Source: Clostridia bacterium
Lineage (GTDB): Bacteria > Bacillota_A > Clostridia > Christensenellales > Borkfalkiaceae
NCBI GenBank assembly: GCA_017456945.1
Contig: JAFTIK010000038.1
Span: forward strand, 1 to 7,399
Direction of reading: 5' to 3'
Length of the DNA stretch: 7,399 nt
The notes under the pieces are model-generated. The model did not search any database and had not been told where the DNA came from. It saw only the letters and a list, made by a program, of their open reading frames with translations. Shown here piece by piece: positions 1-6,355 of this stretch (the stretch's first letter is position 1; each line of letters begins with the position of its first letter). The translations under genes and the position numbers were made by a program.

Positions 1-237
1 AATATTATAAATTGTTACAACATCTCCTATTTTTACTTCACCTTTTAAAACATTACCTGTTATAACAGTTCCTCTTCCAGAAATTGTAAATACATCTTCC
101 ACAACCAATTCAAATGTAGTTGTAACACCAATATTAACAGAATTATCTATCATATCTGTTACAACATTTTGTTGTTGCATTGCCATTTCTGGTTCAACCA
201 TAATATTCTTTGGTTTCAAAAAATCAAATATTCCCAT
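1..237 (-). CDS. EF-Tu domain II-like small protein, N-terminal part (runs off left edge)
   Basis: This is the first 79 codons of a minus-strand gene, starting at the ATG at 237-235 ([11 protein letters not shown]...) and open at base 1. Residues ~40-76 match the translation-factor domain II beta-barrel: [20 protein letters not shown] followed by a GEVKIGD turn, which corresponds to the EF-Tu stretch VEDVFSITGRGTVATG...GVVKVGD. No GTPase domain precedes it, because the protein begins only ~40 residues before the barrel. It is therefore a stand-alone domain II-like protein and not EF-Tu itself; a role in binding RNA or protein is possible but unknown. The DNA is 27.5% GC over bases 1-240 and contains no CpG, unlike everything to its right. 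No Shine-Dalgarno lies upstream of the ATG (bases 238-255), which suggests that its native 5' flank is not present here. The family call is fairly secure; the function is not. Confidence 0.7.
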   Translation of the reverse strand, partial: MGIFDFLKPKNIMVEPEMAMQQQNVVTDMIDNSVNIGVTTTFELVVEDVFTISGRGTVITGNVLKGEVKIGDVVTIYNI

Positions 238-430
238 TATAATTATTCACGGGGAAGAAGATTTTTACGTTCCTACCTATATGAGTAAGCCCGTTTTAGA
301 CGCCCGCCCCGATATTGAATATTATCTTTTCCCAAATGCAGGGCACGGTTTAAGTTATATGTACGATACCGAGCGTTACGAAAACTTGGTTAAAAAATTC
401 GTAGAAAAACATTGTTATAACAAAAAATAA
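230..430 (+). pseudogene. Alpha/beta hydrolase, C-terminal fragment only
   Basis: The plus-strand reading frame ending at TAA 428-430 encodes the last part of an alpha/beta-hydrolase fold protein. It reads [15 protein letters not shown]: a hydrophobic strand, then the HG-E-x-D loop that carries the acid of the catalytic triad (the D of EEDF). It continues to FPNAGHGLSYMYD, where the H of GHG is the expected catalytic histidine, and then a final helix (RYENLVKKFVEKHC). The nucleophile elbow and everything N-terminal are missing. Recognisable hydrolase sequence begins at about base 230, and further left the same frame is just the antisense of the EF-Tu-like gene. Codon and CpG usage agree with the rest of the window. 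The loss of the 5' part may be a chimeric contig join rather than a true gene break, so 'fragment' is safer than 'decayed'. The exact substrate cannot be told. Confidence 0.72.
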
Positions 431-457
431 AAAGCAAGGCAACTAGCCTTGCTTTTT
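429..457. terminator. Bidirectional intrinsic terminator
   Basis: A 10-bp perfect stem (AAAGCAAGGC at 431-440 with GCCTTGCTTT at 446-455, loop AACTA) is extended by two more A-T pairs. It is flanked by A-runs on the left and T-runs on the right, so it can terminate in both directions. It sits exactly between the convergent hydrolase stop (430) and the cardiolipin synthase stop (460). Confidence 0.9.
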
Positions 458-459
458 GC

Positions 460-1986
460 TTATAGCATAGGGAAGAATATTGCAAGCATAGAGTTGACTA
501 ATAGCGCAAGTTTGTTCATCTTAAAATTATCTTTGTTAATGCGCATGCTTTTTTCTAGCGTTTTTTCAATATCTTTAACGATATCTAAAATACACGGTGT
601 TTTATAAAGAATAGCCCCGCACTCGAAGTGGTGAACTAAACTTCGATAATCCATATTGATAGTGCCTATAAAAGCAACTTGGTCGTCAACTACAAAGGTT
701 TTAGAGTGCATAAAACCGGGTGTATATTCGTAAATTTTAACGCCTGCGTCCATAAGTTTTCCGTAATGCGAACGGGTAACGTTAAAAACTATTTTCTTGT
801 CGGGAATATGCGGTGTAATTATAGTAACGTCAACACCCCTTAAAGAAGCGTTTCTAAGAGCCGTTTGCAAGGTGTAATCGATTACTAGATAGGGCGTGGT
901 AATCAATAGGCGTTTTTTAGCCGAATTTATAAGGTTTAAGAAAACGTTTTCGCCAACTAGTTCGTTGTCGAACGGCTTAGGCGCATCCCAGAAAAAGTGT
1001 ACGTAGCCTTGGTTTTGATATTCGGGGGTTTTAAGGTGTAAATATCGCTTGTAGTCAGATATTTGTTTTTTTGCGCTATCAAAAGTTAGTAAAAAAGTTG
1101 CCGTCATATCTACTACGGCGCTACCTTCAATTTTTATCGCGCAGTCTTTCCAATGTCCGTGCGGGCTAGTTACGTTTGCGTATTCGTCTGCAAGGTTAAT
1201 ACCGCCGGTATAGCCTATAATTCCGTCTATAACGGCTATTTTTCTGTGGTCACGATTATTGTGAATACCACTCATAATAGGTCTAAAAGGGTTAAACTTT
1301 ACGCACTCTATACCAAGTTTTGCAAGCTTTTTGTGGAACTTGGTGCTAACTCTACCTAGCGAGCCTATATCGTCGTAAATAAGTCTTATTTCTACGCCTT
1401 GTCTAACTTTATCTAAAAGTATAGAGAGCAGTTTAGACCAAATCTTGCCTTCTGCAACTACGAAATATTCTAAGAACACGAACTTTTCGGCTTTATTTAT
1501 AGAACTTATAAGGTCGTCGAAAAATTCTTCGCCACTACCTAAATAAGTTATTTTGTTGTTTAAGTGCCCGTGAGAGTCGTTAACGCTTATAAGATAGTTT
1601 TCAAGTCCTACGTCGTCGTTTAGAAAATCTTTTACCGTTTTTTCGTTTAGCACGGGTAAACGTGCTTGGTCAATGCGTTCTCGCGCGCGAACGAGTTCTC
1701 TTATCTGGCGTTTAGATAGTCTACTGTTTGCAAAGGTTAGATATAAAAACAACCCCAAGACAGGGAATATAAGCACGGTGAATAGCCAAGGCAACTTAAA
1801 CTCGGCAGGGTGGTTTTTGTTAATAATATCTAAAAAGGCGAAAAAAGCCAAGATTATACATACCGTATTAAATATATAAAAGTAATCTATCGGCAAAAAC
1901 AAAAACCAAAAAAGTAGGGCAAACTGAACGATAAACCCTATCACAACTAATATTGTTCTGCTAAAAAGTATCTTTAATAATCTCAT
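460..1986 (-). CDS. cls: Cardiolipin synthase (phospholipase D family)
   Basis: This 508-residue membrane protein condenses two phosphatidylglycerol molecules to cardiolipin and glycerol. Its hydrophobic N-terminus has about three membrane segments (residues ~10-31, 36-55 and 66-85), ending in the basic stretch SRLSKRQIRELVR, and matches the Firmicutes Cls layout. Two phospholipase D HKD motifs are complete. The first has H247, K249 and D254 (HRKIAVIDG), followed by GYTGGINLADEY. The second has H427, K429 and D434 (HSKTFVVDD), followed by FIGTINMDYRS. The C-terminus ends in FFPML, comparable to the usual SPLL tail. Length is normal for the family. The start at 1986 is the only plausible ATG, since an in-frame stop lies upstream and no other start is near the first TM helix. 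There is no recognisable Shine-Dalgarno; instead a TATAAT lies 6-11 bases before the ATG. The gene lies downstream of a terminator, so it may be expressed by read-through or from its own weak promoter. Confidence 0.96.
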   Translation of the reverse strand: MRLLKILFSRTILVVIGFIVQFALLFWFLFLPIDYFYIFNTVCIILAFFAFLDIINKNHPAEFKLPWLFTVLIFPVLGLFLYLTFANSRLSKRQIRELVRARERIDQARLPVLNEKTVKDFLNDDVGLENYLISVNDSHGHLNNKITYLGSGEEFFDDLISSINKAEKFVFLEYFVVAEGKIWSKLLSILLDKVRQGVEIRLIYDDIGSLGRVSTKFHKKLAKLGIECVKFNPFRPIMSGIHNNRDHRKIAVIDGIIGYTGGINLADEYANVTSPHGHWKDCAIKIEGSAVVDMTATFLLTFDSAKKQISDYKRYLHLKTPEYQNQGYVHFFWDAPKPFDNELVGENVFLNLINSAKKRLLITTPYLVIDYTLQTALRNASLRGVDVTIITPHIPDKKIVFNVTRSHYGKLMDAGVKIYEYTPGFMHSKTFVVDDQVAFIGTINMDYRSLVHHFECGAILYKTPCILDIVKDIEKTLEKSMRINKDNFKMNKLALLVNSMLAIFFPML

Positions 1987-1992
1987 TTTACT

Positions 1993-1998
1993 ATTATA
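1993..1998 (-). promoter_or_regulatory. Possible -10 box just upstream of cls
   Basis: On the minus strand the sequence GTTATAATAG places a perfect TATAAT 6 bases before the cls ATG. Transcription from it would begin at or next to the start codon. No good -35 is visible at 16-18 bp (TAACGC at 17 bp), and the upstream space is taken up by the terminator. Given the AT-rich context this could be chance. Confidence 0.3.
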
Positions 1999-2006
1999 AC
2001 GGTTAC

Positions 2007-2030
2007 AAAAAAACGGCGTTATGCCGTTTT
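2007..2030 (-). terminator. Intrinsic terminator after the TSCPD gene
   Basis: Read on the minus strand, AAAACGGC pairs with GCCGTTTT around an ATAAC loop (2030-2023 with 2017-2010) and is followed by a run of seven T in total (2013-2007). It begins right after the TSCPD stop codon (2033) and should separate that operon from cls. Confidence 0.85.
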
Positions 2031-2032
2031 AA

Positions 2033-2293
2033 TTAGTTATTCGTATTTTTCTTTTCTTTATACTTAATTAGGGCGCGCGCAAGTTGGTCGCCACAAGACG
2101 TGCCACCCCTACAATTTATGCCTTTAAGGGTATCGATAACTTCGTCGATATGCCTACCTTCAACTAGTCTTGAAAGGGCTTGTAAGTTACCGTTGCAACC
2201 ACCTATAAACTTAACGCTAGTAACCTTATCGTCAGGCGTAACGTCAAACAAAATTTGTCTTGAACAAGTTCCTTTAGTCGTGTAAGAGTTCAT
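2033..2293 (-). CDS. TSCPD domain-containing small protein (TIGR03905-like)
   Basis: This 86-residue soluble protein has the layout of small clostridial TSCPD proteins. An N-terminal YTTKGTCSRQILFDV is followed by KFIGGCNGNLQALSRLVEGR, then a LKGINCRGGTSCGDQLARAL signature and a short charged tail. Its cysteines (C10, C33, C61, C67) fall at the positions where the family tends to conserve them, which suggests metal or redox chemistry, though no activity is established. The domain resembles the C-terminal TSCPD domain found on B12-dependent ribonucleotide reductases, but no reductase gene is nearby. The signature here has glycine instead of the proline that names the domain. The ATG at 2293 has a Shine-Dalgarno GGAG (bases 2304-2301) seven bases upstream. 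The DUF4364-type gene ends only 18 bases before it, so the two are probably co-transcribed. Confidence 0.87.
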   Translation of the reverse strand: MNSYTTKGTCSRQILFDVTPDDKVTSVKFIGGCNGNLQALSRLVEGRHIDEVIDTLKGINCRGGTSCGDQLARALIKYKEKKNTNN

Positions 2294-2311
2294 TATATAT
2301 CTCCAAAACGG

Positions 2312-2836
2312 TTAATCAACTAAATTTTCGTAAATAGTTCTGTAAACGTCAACGGCTTTTTCGCCCCATTTTTTATAAATGTCTTTGGCAATCTGCCTAT
2401 TAGGAACTACTATTTTAAGTTCTAGCGCAGGTTGTGCAGGCTCTATAATTTTCAAAAGGGCAGTATAAGTGCCGTCCTTATTCATAAAGTAGTCGGCAAC
2501 GCACTCTTGCTTTCTTCTGTATTTGGTGCGGTTGTTTTTAACGAAAACCGAAATAGATTCACGGGTAGAAGCGGGTATTTTAATAAAGAAGTTTGCAAGG
2601 CAAATACGCCCGTCTGGGGTAATGGTATATAACGGCTCTCCGTCTTGACTAATATCGTAAATCCAGTTGTTTTCTAAAAGTTGGTTTAGAACTAATTGAC
2701 AGTCCATATAGGCAATCCAGTTGTTAGAAGAACAACACATATCAAGCACCGTATTTTCCGATAACGGCACTTCCATTTTGTCGAACACGAACAACAGTAT
2801 TAACTTGTTAAGCGAAGAATCACCCTTAACTTGCAT
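2312..2836 (-). CDS. DUF4364-type winged-helix protein
   Basis: This 174-residue protein resembles the clostridial DUF4364 family. Residues ~8-32 (LNKLILLFVFDKMEVPLSE) and 45-58 (DCQLVLNQLLENNW) form a helix-turn-helix-like region. A wing follows at ~59-76 (YDISQDGEPLYTITPDGR), and an alpha/beta C-terminal half lies beyond it. The winged-helix shape suggests DNA binding, but no regulatory target is known for this family. I placed the start at ATG 2836 rather than at in-frame ATGs 2899 or 2866. A strong promoter (2896-2868) lies between 2899 and the chosen start, and its expected transcription start (~2861) is downstream of both earlier ATGs. The protein from 2836 also begins where family members usually do. 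The ribosome site is modest: GGAG about 13 bases upstream, or AGG about 5 bases upstream. It is the first gene of the DUF4364-TSCPD operon. Confidence 0.82.
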   Translation of the reverse strand: MQVKGDSSLNKLILLFVFDKMEVPLSENTVLDMCCSSNNWIAYMDCQLVLNQLLENNWIYDISQDGEPLYTITPDGRICLANFFIKIPASTRESISVFVKNNRTKYRRKQECVADYFMNKDGTYTALLKIIEPAQPALELKIVVPNRQIAKDIYKKWGEKAVDVYRTIYENLVD

Positions 2837-2867
2837 AAAACCTAATAAACTCCATTTTAGTTTTAAC

Positions 2868-2896
2868 ATTATATCATAAAAGCAAACGATTTTCAA
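2868..2896 (-). promoter_or_regulatory. Sigma-A promoter of the DUF4364-TSCPD operon
   Basis: On the minus strand the -35 TTGAAA (2896-2891) is followed by a 17-bp spacer and the -10 TATAAT (2873-2868). The -10 is extended by TGA immediately before it (TGATATAAT). The expected transcription start is near 2861, leaving a ~25-base leader before ATG 2836. Confidence 0.8.
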
Positions 2897-2955
2897 CATA
2901 AATTATGTTTTTAGAGAAAAAAATGAAAAATAATGACAAAAAAAGTTTATTCGTT

Positions 2956-2984
2956 TTTAAATATATGTTATAATTATATATAAT
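2956..2984 (+). promoter_or_regulatory. Promoter of the Nudix-TypA operon
   Basis: Two overlapping candidates are seen on the plus strand. One is TATAAT at 2979-2984 with TTTAAA at 2956-2961 (17-bp spacer). The other is TATAAT at 2969-2974 with an extended TGT before it but a poor -35 (TTTATT, 2946-2951). Either gives a start at ~2981-2991, which favours the TTG at 3022 over the ATG at 2998 as translation start. The region 2897-2955 between the divergent promoters is AT-rich, and I see nothing else in it. Confidence 0.6.
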
Positions 2985-3008
2985 ATCGTAGAAAAGTATG
3001 GTATTTGC

Positions 3009-3015
3009 GGAGGAG
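3009..3015 (+). promoter_or_regulatory. Ribosome binding site that sets a TTG start
   Basis: GGAGGAG at 3009-3015 is nearly a full anti-16S match and ends six bases before an in-frame TTG at 3022. The in-frame ATG at 2998 has no such site and lies almost at the expected transcription start, so the TTG is the better start. Confidence 0.8.
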
Positions 3016-3021
3016 AAAATT

Positions 3022-3834
3022 TTGACTATTAGTGAAGAACTTGATTTGTTCATTGAAAGGGCAGATGAATTTGCAAACAGTAAATATATTTTAGCAGACG
3101 TTAAAATCGTTAATCTTTTAAAGGCTATCGCCTCGTCCGGCACTCTTTTGGCGCTTTTTAAGAACTGCTTAACAGATTTCGACTATGAATCGGCAAAAAA
3201 ACGCTATCTCGTTAAAAGTCAATATCAAGGCTCTAACAAAGGGGAATTCGTTATGCCCCCGAATTCAAGGGAATTGATTGCTTTCGTATTTAACGTGCTT
3301 ATGGAAATTGACGCAAACACCATAAATCTTTCAGAATTTATAAATAAATACTTCTTCGTTGACGGCAGTTTTTCTTCTGGCTACGAAGCGTTTATAACGA
3401 GTATGATAAAGCCGTTTGCAAACTCTGTAAAACTTCTTATGGAAAGCGTTATCGAAGGCAAGTTGCAAGACCCCGTAGAAGCGCTAGTTGAAGAAGAAAC
3501 CCGTAGAGAAAGGCAAAGGGAAATAGATGAAGATAATCAAAGAAAACAGCAAGAACTTTCCCAAAAGAAATACGGCGCAAGCATAAAAGCCATAAAAGAA
3601 TTACTTTTAGAAGACAAGCAAAAGATTAAAGCCAAGAATATGGGCGTCGTAGTAAAGGACGAAATGATTTTAGTTATAGATATGCTTGCGAACGTGGTGG
3701 AAAGTCAGGATAAAGACGCTATTGAATACGCGTTCGTAGCGTATAAATACCTTGCGAGAGTGCACAAAATTATTTTCTTTGGCAGAATTAAAAAGATAGG
3801 CGCTTATATTAAGGATATTATCAATGGAATTTAA
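3022..3834 (+). CDS. Uncharacterised charged helical protein, first gene of Nudix-TypA operon
   Basis: I do not recognise this protein. From the TTG at 3022 it has 270 residues (278 if the ATG at 2998 were used). It has no signal peptide or convincing membrane segment and is likely cytoplasmic. Most of it looks helical. An N-terminal helical domain runs over ~1-155 (contains EFANSKYILADVKIVNLLKA and, later, ELIAFVFNVLMEIDANTINL). A very charged stretch at ~157-183 (EEETRRERQREIDEDNQRK...) looks like a coiled coil or long solvent-exposed helix. A C-terminal helical segment follows, with MILVIDMLANVVESQDKDA and a basic end. No catalytic motif stands out. Its last 11 bases overlap the start of the ADP-ribose pyrophosphatase gene, so translational coupling is likely. 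Codon use matches the neighbours. The context (Nudix, TypA) does not define a role; a conserved Clostridia-restricted protein is possible. Confidence 0.85.
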   Translation: MTISEELDLFIERADEFANSKYILADVKIVNLLKAIASSGTLLALFKNCLTDFDYESAKKRYLVKSQYQGSNKGEFVMPPNSRELIAFVFNVLMEIDANTINLSEFINKYFFVDGSFSSGYEAFITSMIKPFANSVKLLMESVIEGKLQDPVEALVEEETRRERQREIDEDNQRKQQELSQKKYGASIKAIKELLLEDKQKIKAKNMGVVVKDEMILVIDMLANVVESQDKDAIEYAFVAYKYLARVHKIIFFGRIKKIGAYIKDIINGI

Positions 3835-4345
3835 GGAAAAAACGGTAAAGGTAAACTATCTTTACAAGGGTAAAATTCTAAATCTTCGTAAGGACGATAT
3901 AATTTTGCCAGACGGTAGAAGCGCCGTTCGTGAAATCGTAGAGCATTCGGGCGGAAGTACGGTGTATTGCGAAAAAGACGGCAAAGTTTTGTTAGTAAAA
4001 CAGTTTCGCTATCCGTATAAAGAAGAGATTTGGGAATTACCCGCAGGCAAATTAGAGCCTAACGAAGACCCCAAAGATACGGCTATTCGCGAACTTGAAG
4101 AAGAAGGCGGAATAAAAGCCGAAAACGCAGAACTTATGTTCGTGGTGTATCCCACCCCAGGTTACACCGAAGAAAAAATATATATCTATCGCGCTACGGG
4201 TTTAACGCAAACTAGCGCGCGTTTAGACGACGGGGAGTTTTTAAAGAGCGAGTGGTTTGATAAAGCCACGCTAAAAAAGATGATAGATAGCGGGGAGATT
4301 AAGGACGGCAAGACACTAATAGCCTTACTTTCCCAACTAAAATAA
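3824..4345 (+). CDS. nudF: ADP-ribose pyrophosphatase (Nudix hydrolase)
   Basis: This 173-residue cytoplasmic enzyme is predicted to split ADP-ribose into AMP and ribose 5-phosphate, a housecleaning reaction in nucleotide-sugar turnover. The Nudix box is complete: G75, E81, R89, E90, E93, E94 and G96 fit G-x5-E-x7-REUxEExGU, with the glutamates binding Mg2+. Two ADP-ribose-type hallmarks are present: EIWELPAGKLE leading into the box, and a PTPGYTEEK segment about 15 residues after it. The N-terminal region (~1-40, VNYLYKGKILNLRKDDIILP) is the beta-strand domain that mediates dimerisation in this subfamily. The ATG at 3824 overlaps the upstream gene by 11 bases and has an AAGGA (3811-3815) eight bases before it. 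A 40-base gap without a terminator leads to typA. The substrate assignment rests on the motif; other Nudix sugars cannot be excluded. Confidence 0.92.
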   Translation: MEFKEKTVKVNYLYKGKILNLRKDDIILPDGRSAVREIVEHSGGSTVYCEKDGKVLLVKQFRYPYKEEIWELPAGKLEPNEDPKDTAIRELEEEGGIKAENAELMFVVYPTPGYTEEKIYIYRATGLTQTSARLDDGEFLKSEWFDKATLKKMIDSGEIKDGKTLIALLSQLK

Positions 4346-4373
4346 AGGGAAAATACGAGAAATTCTTAAAGGG

Positions 4374-4378
4374 AAGGA
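4374..4378 (+). promoter_or_regulatory. Ribosome binding site for the TTG start of typA
   Basis: AAGGA at 4374-4378 lies seven bases before TTG 4386. The TTG begins the reading frame where TypA proteins normally start, a few residues before the (N)[13 protein letters not shown]-loop, and no ATG is available between the upstream gene and the P-loop. Confidence 0.8.
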
Positions 4379-4385
4379 CACTAAT

Positions 4386-6209
4386 TTGAAAAGAACAGAC
4401 GTAAGAAACGTAGCAATAATCGCCCACGTTGACCACGGCAAAACCACCTTGGTAAACGAAATGTTAAAGCAGGGCGGAATTTTCCGTGATAATCAAGAAG
4501 TAATGGATAGAGTTATGGACTCGGGCGACCTTGAAAGGGAACGTGGTATAACTATACTCGCAATGAATACTTCGGCTTTTTATAACGGTGTAAAAATTAA
4601 CATAATCGATACGCCGGGGCACGCCGATTTCGGTGGGGAAGTAGAGCGTGTTTTGAAGATGGTAAACGGCGTTCTAGTGCTTGTAGATGCGTGTGAAGGG
4701 CCTATGCCCCAAACCCGTTTCGTTATGCAGAAAGCGCTAGAACTTAACCATAAACTAATAATCGTAGTAAATAAAATCGATCGTCCAGACGCAAGGCTTT
4801 CCGAAGTTCAAGACGAAATTTTGGAACTTTTATTCGACCTTAACGCTAACGACGAGCAGATAGAAAGTCCTATAATCTTCTGCTCTGGCAGAGCGGGTAC
4901 TGCAAGTACCGACTGCAAGACGCCAGGTAAGGATTTAACCCCTTTATTCGACGCTATAGTAAATCATTTTGAACCGCAAGAAGTGGATAAGGACGGACCT
5001 TTCCAAATGCTAGTTTCTTCTATCGACTACAACGAATACGTTGGTAGAATAGGCATAGGCAGAGTGGAAAGGGGCAGGGTTGCCGTTAACCAAGAAGTTG
5101 AAACGTGTAACTATAATATGACGGGCAAAGAAATAAAGGGTAAACTCGTAAGCATCTATCAAATAGAAGGCTTAAACAGAGTTTCGGTAGAAAGCGCCGA
5201 AGCAGGCGACATAATCTGCGTAAGCGGGTTAGAAAATATTTCTATCGGCGACACTATTTGTTCACCCCTACAAGTAGAGCCCGTTCCGTTCGTAAAGATT
5301 TCCGAGCCTACCGTAGAAATGTTATTCTCGGTAAACGACAGCCCGTTTGCAGGTAAAGAAGGCAAGTTCGTAACTACAAGACATCTTCGCGATAGATTGT
5401 TTAAGGAAATGTTGAAAGACGTTTCGCTTAGAGTTGAAGAAACCGACTCTGCAGACTCTTATAGGGTGTGCGGTCGTGGTGAAATGCACCTTTCTATTTT
5501 AATTGAAACCATGCGTAGGGCAGGCTACGAATTCCAAGTAGGTGCGCCCAAGGTTATGTATAAAGAAGAAAACGGCGTTATCTTAGAGCCTATGGAAAGG
5601 CTTGTGGTTGACGTTCCAGAAGATAAAACGGGCTCGGTTTTCTCAAGTATGGGTACAAGAAAAGGCGAACTCTTGCAGATGGAAAATATCGGTAGTAGAA
5701 TTAGGTTAGAGTTCAAAGTTCCCGCAAGGGGCTTGTTCGGGTATAAGAGTCAGTTCTTAACCGATACCCGTGGTGAAGGCGTGTTTAACACTATTTTCTA
5801 CGGTTACGAAGAATTTAAGGGTGATATTGAACGTAGGTCAACGGGCTCGCTCGTAGCGTTTGAAACGGGGGAAGCAGTAACTTACGGGTTATATAACGCG
5901 CAAGGTAGGGGGCAACTCTTTATCGGCGCAGGTACACCCGTTTACGAAGGTATGGTCGTCGGCGTATCGCCCAAGAGCGAAGATATAAGCGTTAACGTAT
6001 GTAAGAAAAAGCATCTTACTAACACTCGCGCGTCTGGTAGTGACGACGCGCTACGTCTAGAAACGCCTAAGATTATGAGTTTAGAAGAAGCAATGGAATT
6101 TATCAACGACGACGAAATGCTTGAAATTACCCCCAAGAACGTTCGTTTAAGAAAGAAAACTTTAGATACCGAAACAAGACTAAAGAGAAAGGCAAAAGGT
6201 TTAGAATAA
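4386..6209 (+). CDS. typA: Ribosome-associated GTPase TypA/BipA
   Basis: This 607-residue translational GTPase of the EF-G-like family is complete and of typical length. It binds the 70S ribosome and supports ribosome assembly and growth under cold or other stress. All G motifs are present: G1 AHVDHGKTT (13-21), G2 with RGIT (53-56), G3 DTPGH (75-79), G4 NKID (129-132) and G5 around SGRAG (167-171). The beta-barrel domain II follows (~205-295), then EF-G-like domains III (~305-385, with [16 protein letters not shown]) and V (~396-480, with [10 protein letters not shown]). Last is the BipA-specific C-terminal domain (~485-600), including [25 protein letters not shown] sequence and the motif [15 protein letters not shown] that contacts rRNA in this family. 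The start is TTG, supported by an AAGGA site. It is the last gene of the operon and is closed by a strong terminator. Confidence 0.97.
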   Translation: MKRTDVRNVAIIAHVDHGKTTLVNEMLKQGGIFRDNQEVMDRVMDSGDLERERGITILAMNTSAFYNGVKINIIDTPGHADFGGEVERVLKMVNGVLVLVDACEGPMPQTRFVMQKALELNHKLIIVVNKIDRPDARLSEVQDEILELLFDLNANDEQIESPIIFCSGRAGTASTDCKTPGKDLTPLFDAIVNHFEPQEVDKDGPFQMLVSSIDYNEYVGRIGIGRVERGRVAVNQEVETCNYNMTGKEIKGKLVSIYQIEGLNRVSVESAEAGDIICVSGLENISIGDTICSPLQVEPVPFVKISEPTVEMLFSVNDSPFAGKEGKFVTTRHLRDRLFKEMLKDVSLRVEETDSADSYRVCGRGEMHLSILIETMRRAGYEFQVGAPKVMYKEENGVILEPMERLVVDVPEDKTGSVFSSMGTRKGELLQMENIGSRIRLEFKVPARGLFGYKSQFLTDTRGEGVFNTIFYGYEEFKGDIERRSTGSLVAFETGEAVTYGLYNAQGRGQLFIGAGTPVYEGMVVGVSPKSEDISVNVCKKKHLTNTRASGSDDALRLETPKIMSLEEAMEFINDDEMLEITPKNVRLRKKTLDTETRLKRKAKGLE

Positions 6210-6238
6210 AAAAGCCCGCTCAGTAGAGCGGGCTTTTT
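6209..6238 (+). terminator. Intrinsic terminator after typA
   Basis: AGCCCGCTC (6213-6221) pairs with GAGCGGGCT (6226-6234) around an AGTA loop. It is preceded by an A-run and followed by TTTTT, immediately after the typA stop. The A-run allows some function on the minus strand as well. Confidence 0.93.
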
Positions 6239-6290
6239 GCAATAGTTTGACATAATTATGGAAAAATCTGATTTTTTATAGAAAAATTTT

Positions 6291-6312
6291 TATTTTTATT
6301 GCAATAAAAATA
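6291..6312. promoter_or_regulatory. Exact 22-bp palindrome, candidate operator
   Basis: The half-site TATTTTTATTG at 6291-6301 is followed without spacer by its exact reverse complement to 6312. It covers the predicted -35 (6299-6304) of the serine hydrolase gene, so a dimeric regulator bound here would block RNA polymerase. AT-richness raises the chance of a random palindrome, but 11 matching pairs in a row is unusual. Which protein would bind is unknown. The stem is too AT-rich to act as a typical terminator, and no oligo-T follows on the plus strand. Confidence 0.45.
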
Positions 6313-6327
6313 TCGGGGTGTTAGAAT
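6299..6327 (+). promoter_or_regulatory. Promoter of the serine hydrolase gene
   Basis: TTGCAA (6299-6304), a 17-bp spacer and TAGAAT (6322-6327) with an extended TGT just before the -10 give a plausible sigma-A promoter. The transcription start would be near 6334, leaving a leader of ~22 bases that contains the Shine-Dalgarno. The T/A-rich stretch 6271-6298 could act as an UP element. Confidence 0.6.
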
Positions 6328-6355
6328 TAAAATGTAATAAAAAAAGGAGATAATT

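Noticed and set aside
11..238. Plus-strand open frame continuous with the alpha/beta hydrolase fragment
   Set aside because: It is open and in frame, but its translation (…[17 protein letters not shown]…) has no hydrolase character and is the antisense of the better-supported EF-Tu domain II-like gene. A gene caller might fuse the two by mistake.
1153..1879. Plus-strand reading frames within cls
   Set aside because: They are short frames antisense to a conserved enzyme with intact motifs, without ribosome sites or recognisable products.
2837..2899. N-terminal extension of the DUF4364-type gene to ATG 2866 or ATG 2899
   Set aside because: These starts lie inside or upstream of a near-consensus promoter and would not be on its transcript. 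The extension also has no ribosome site and is not expected in the family.
2874..3143. Minus-strand reading frame across the divergent promoter region
   Set aside because: It is antisense to the start of the operon's first gene and runs into AT-rich promoter DNA. Its translation is low-complexity (FFIFFSKNIIY) and it has no family resemblance.
4345..4373. Repeated AAAGGGA in the gap before typA
   Set aside because: It is two short purine copies only, probably Shine-Dalgarno-like chance repeats; no hairpin or riboswitch structure was seen.
6247..6252. Perfect TTGACA after the typA terminator as a -35 box
   Set aside because: No acceptable -10 lies 16-18 bases downstream (GATTTT at 17). The promoter at 6299-6327 has better overall geometry.
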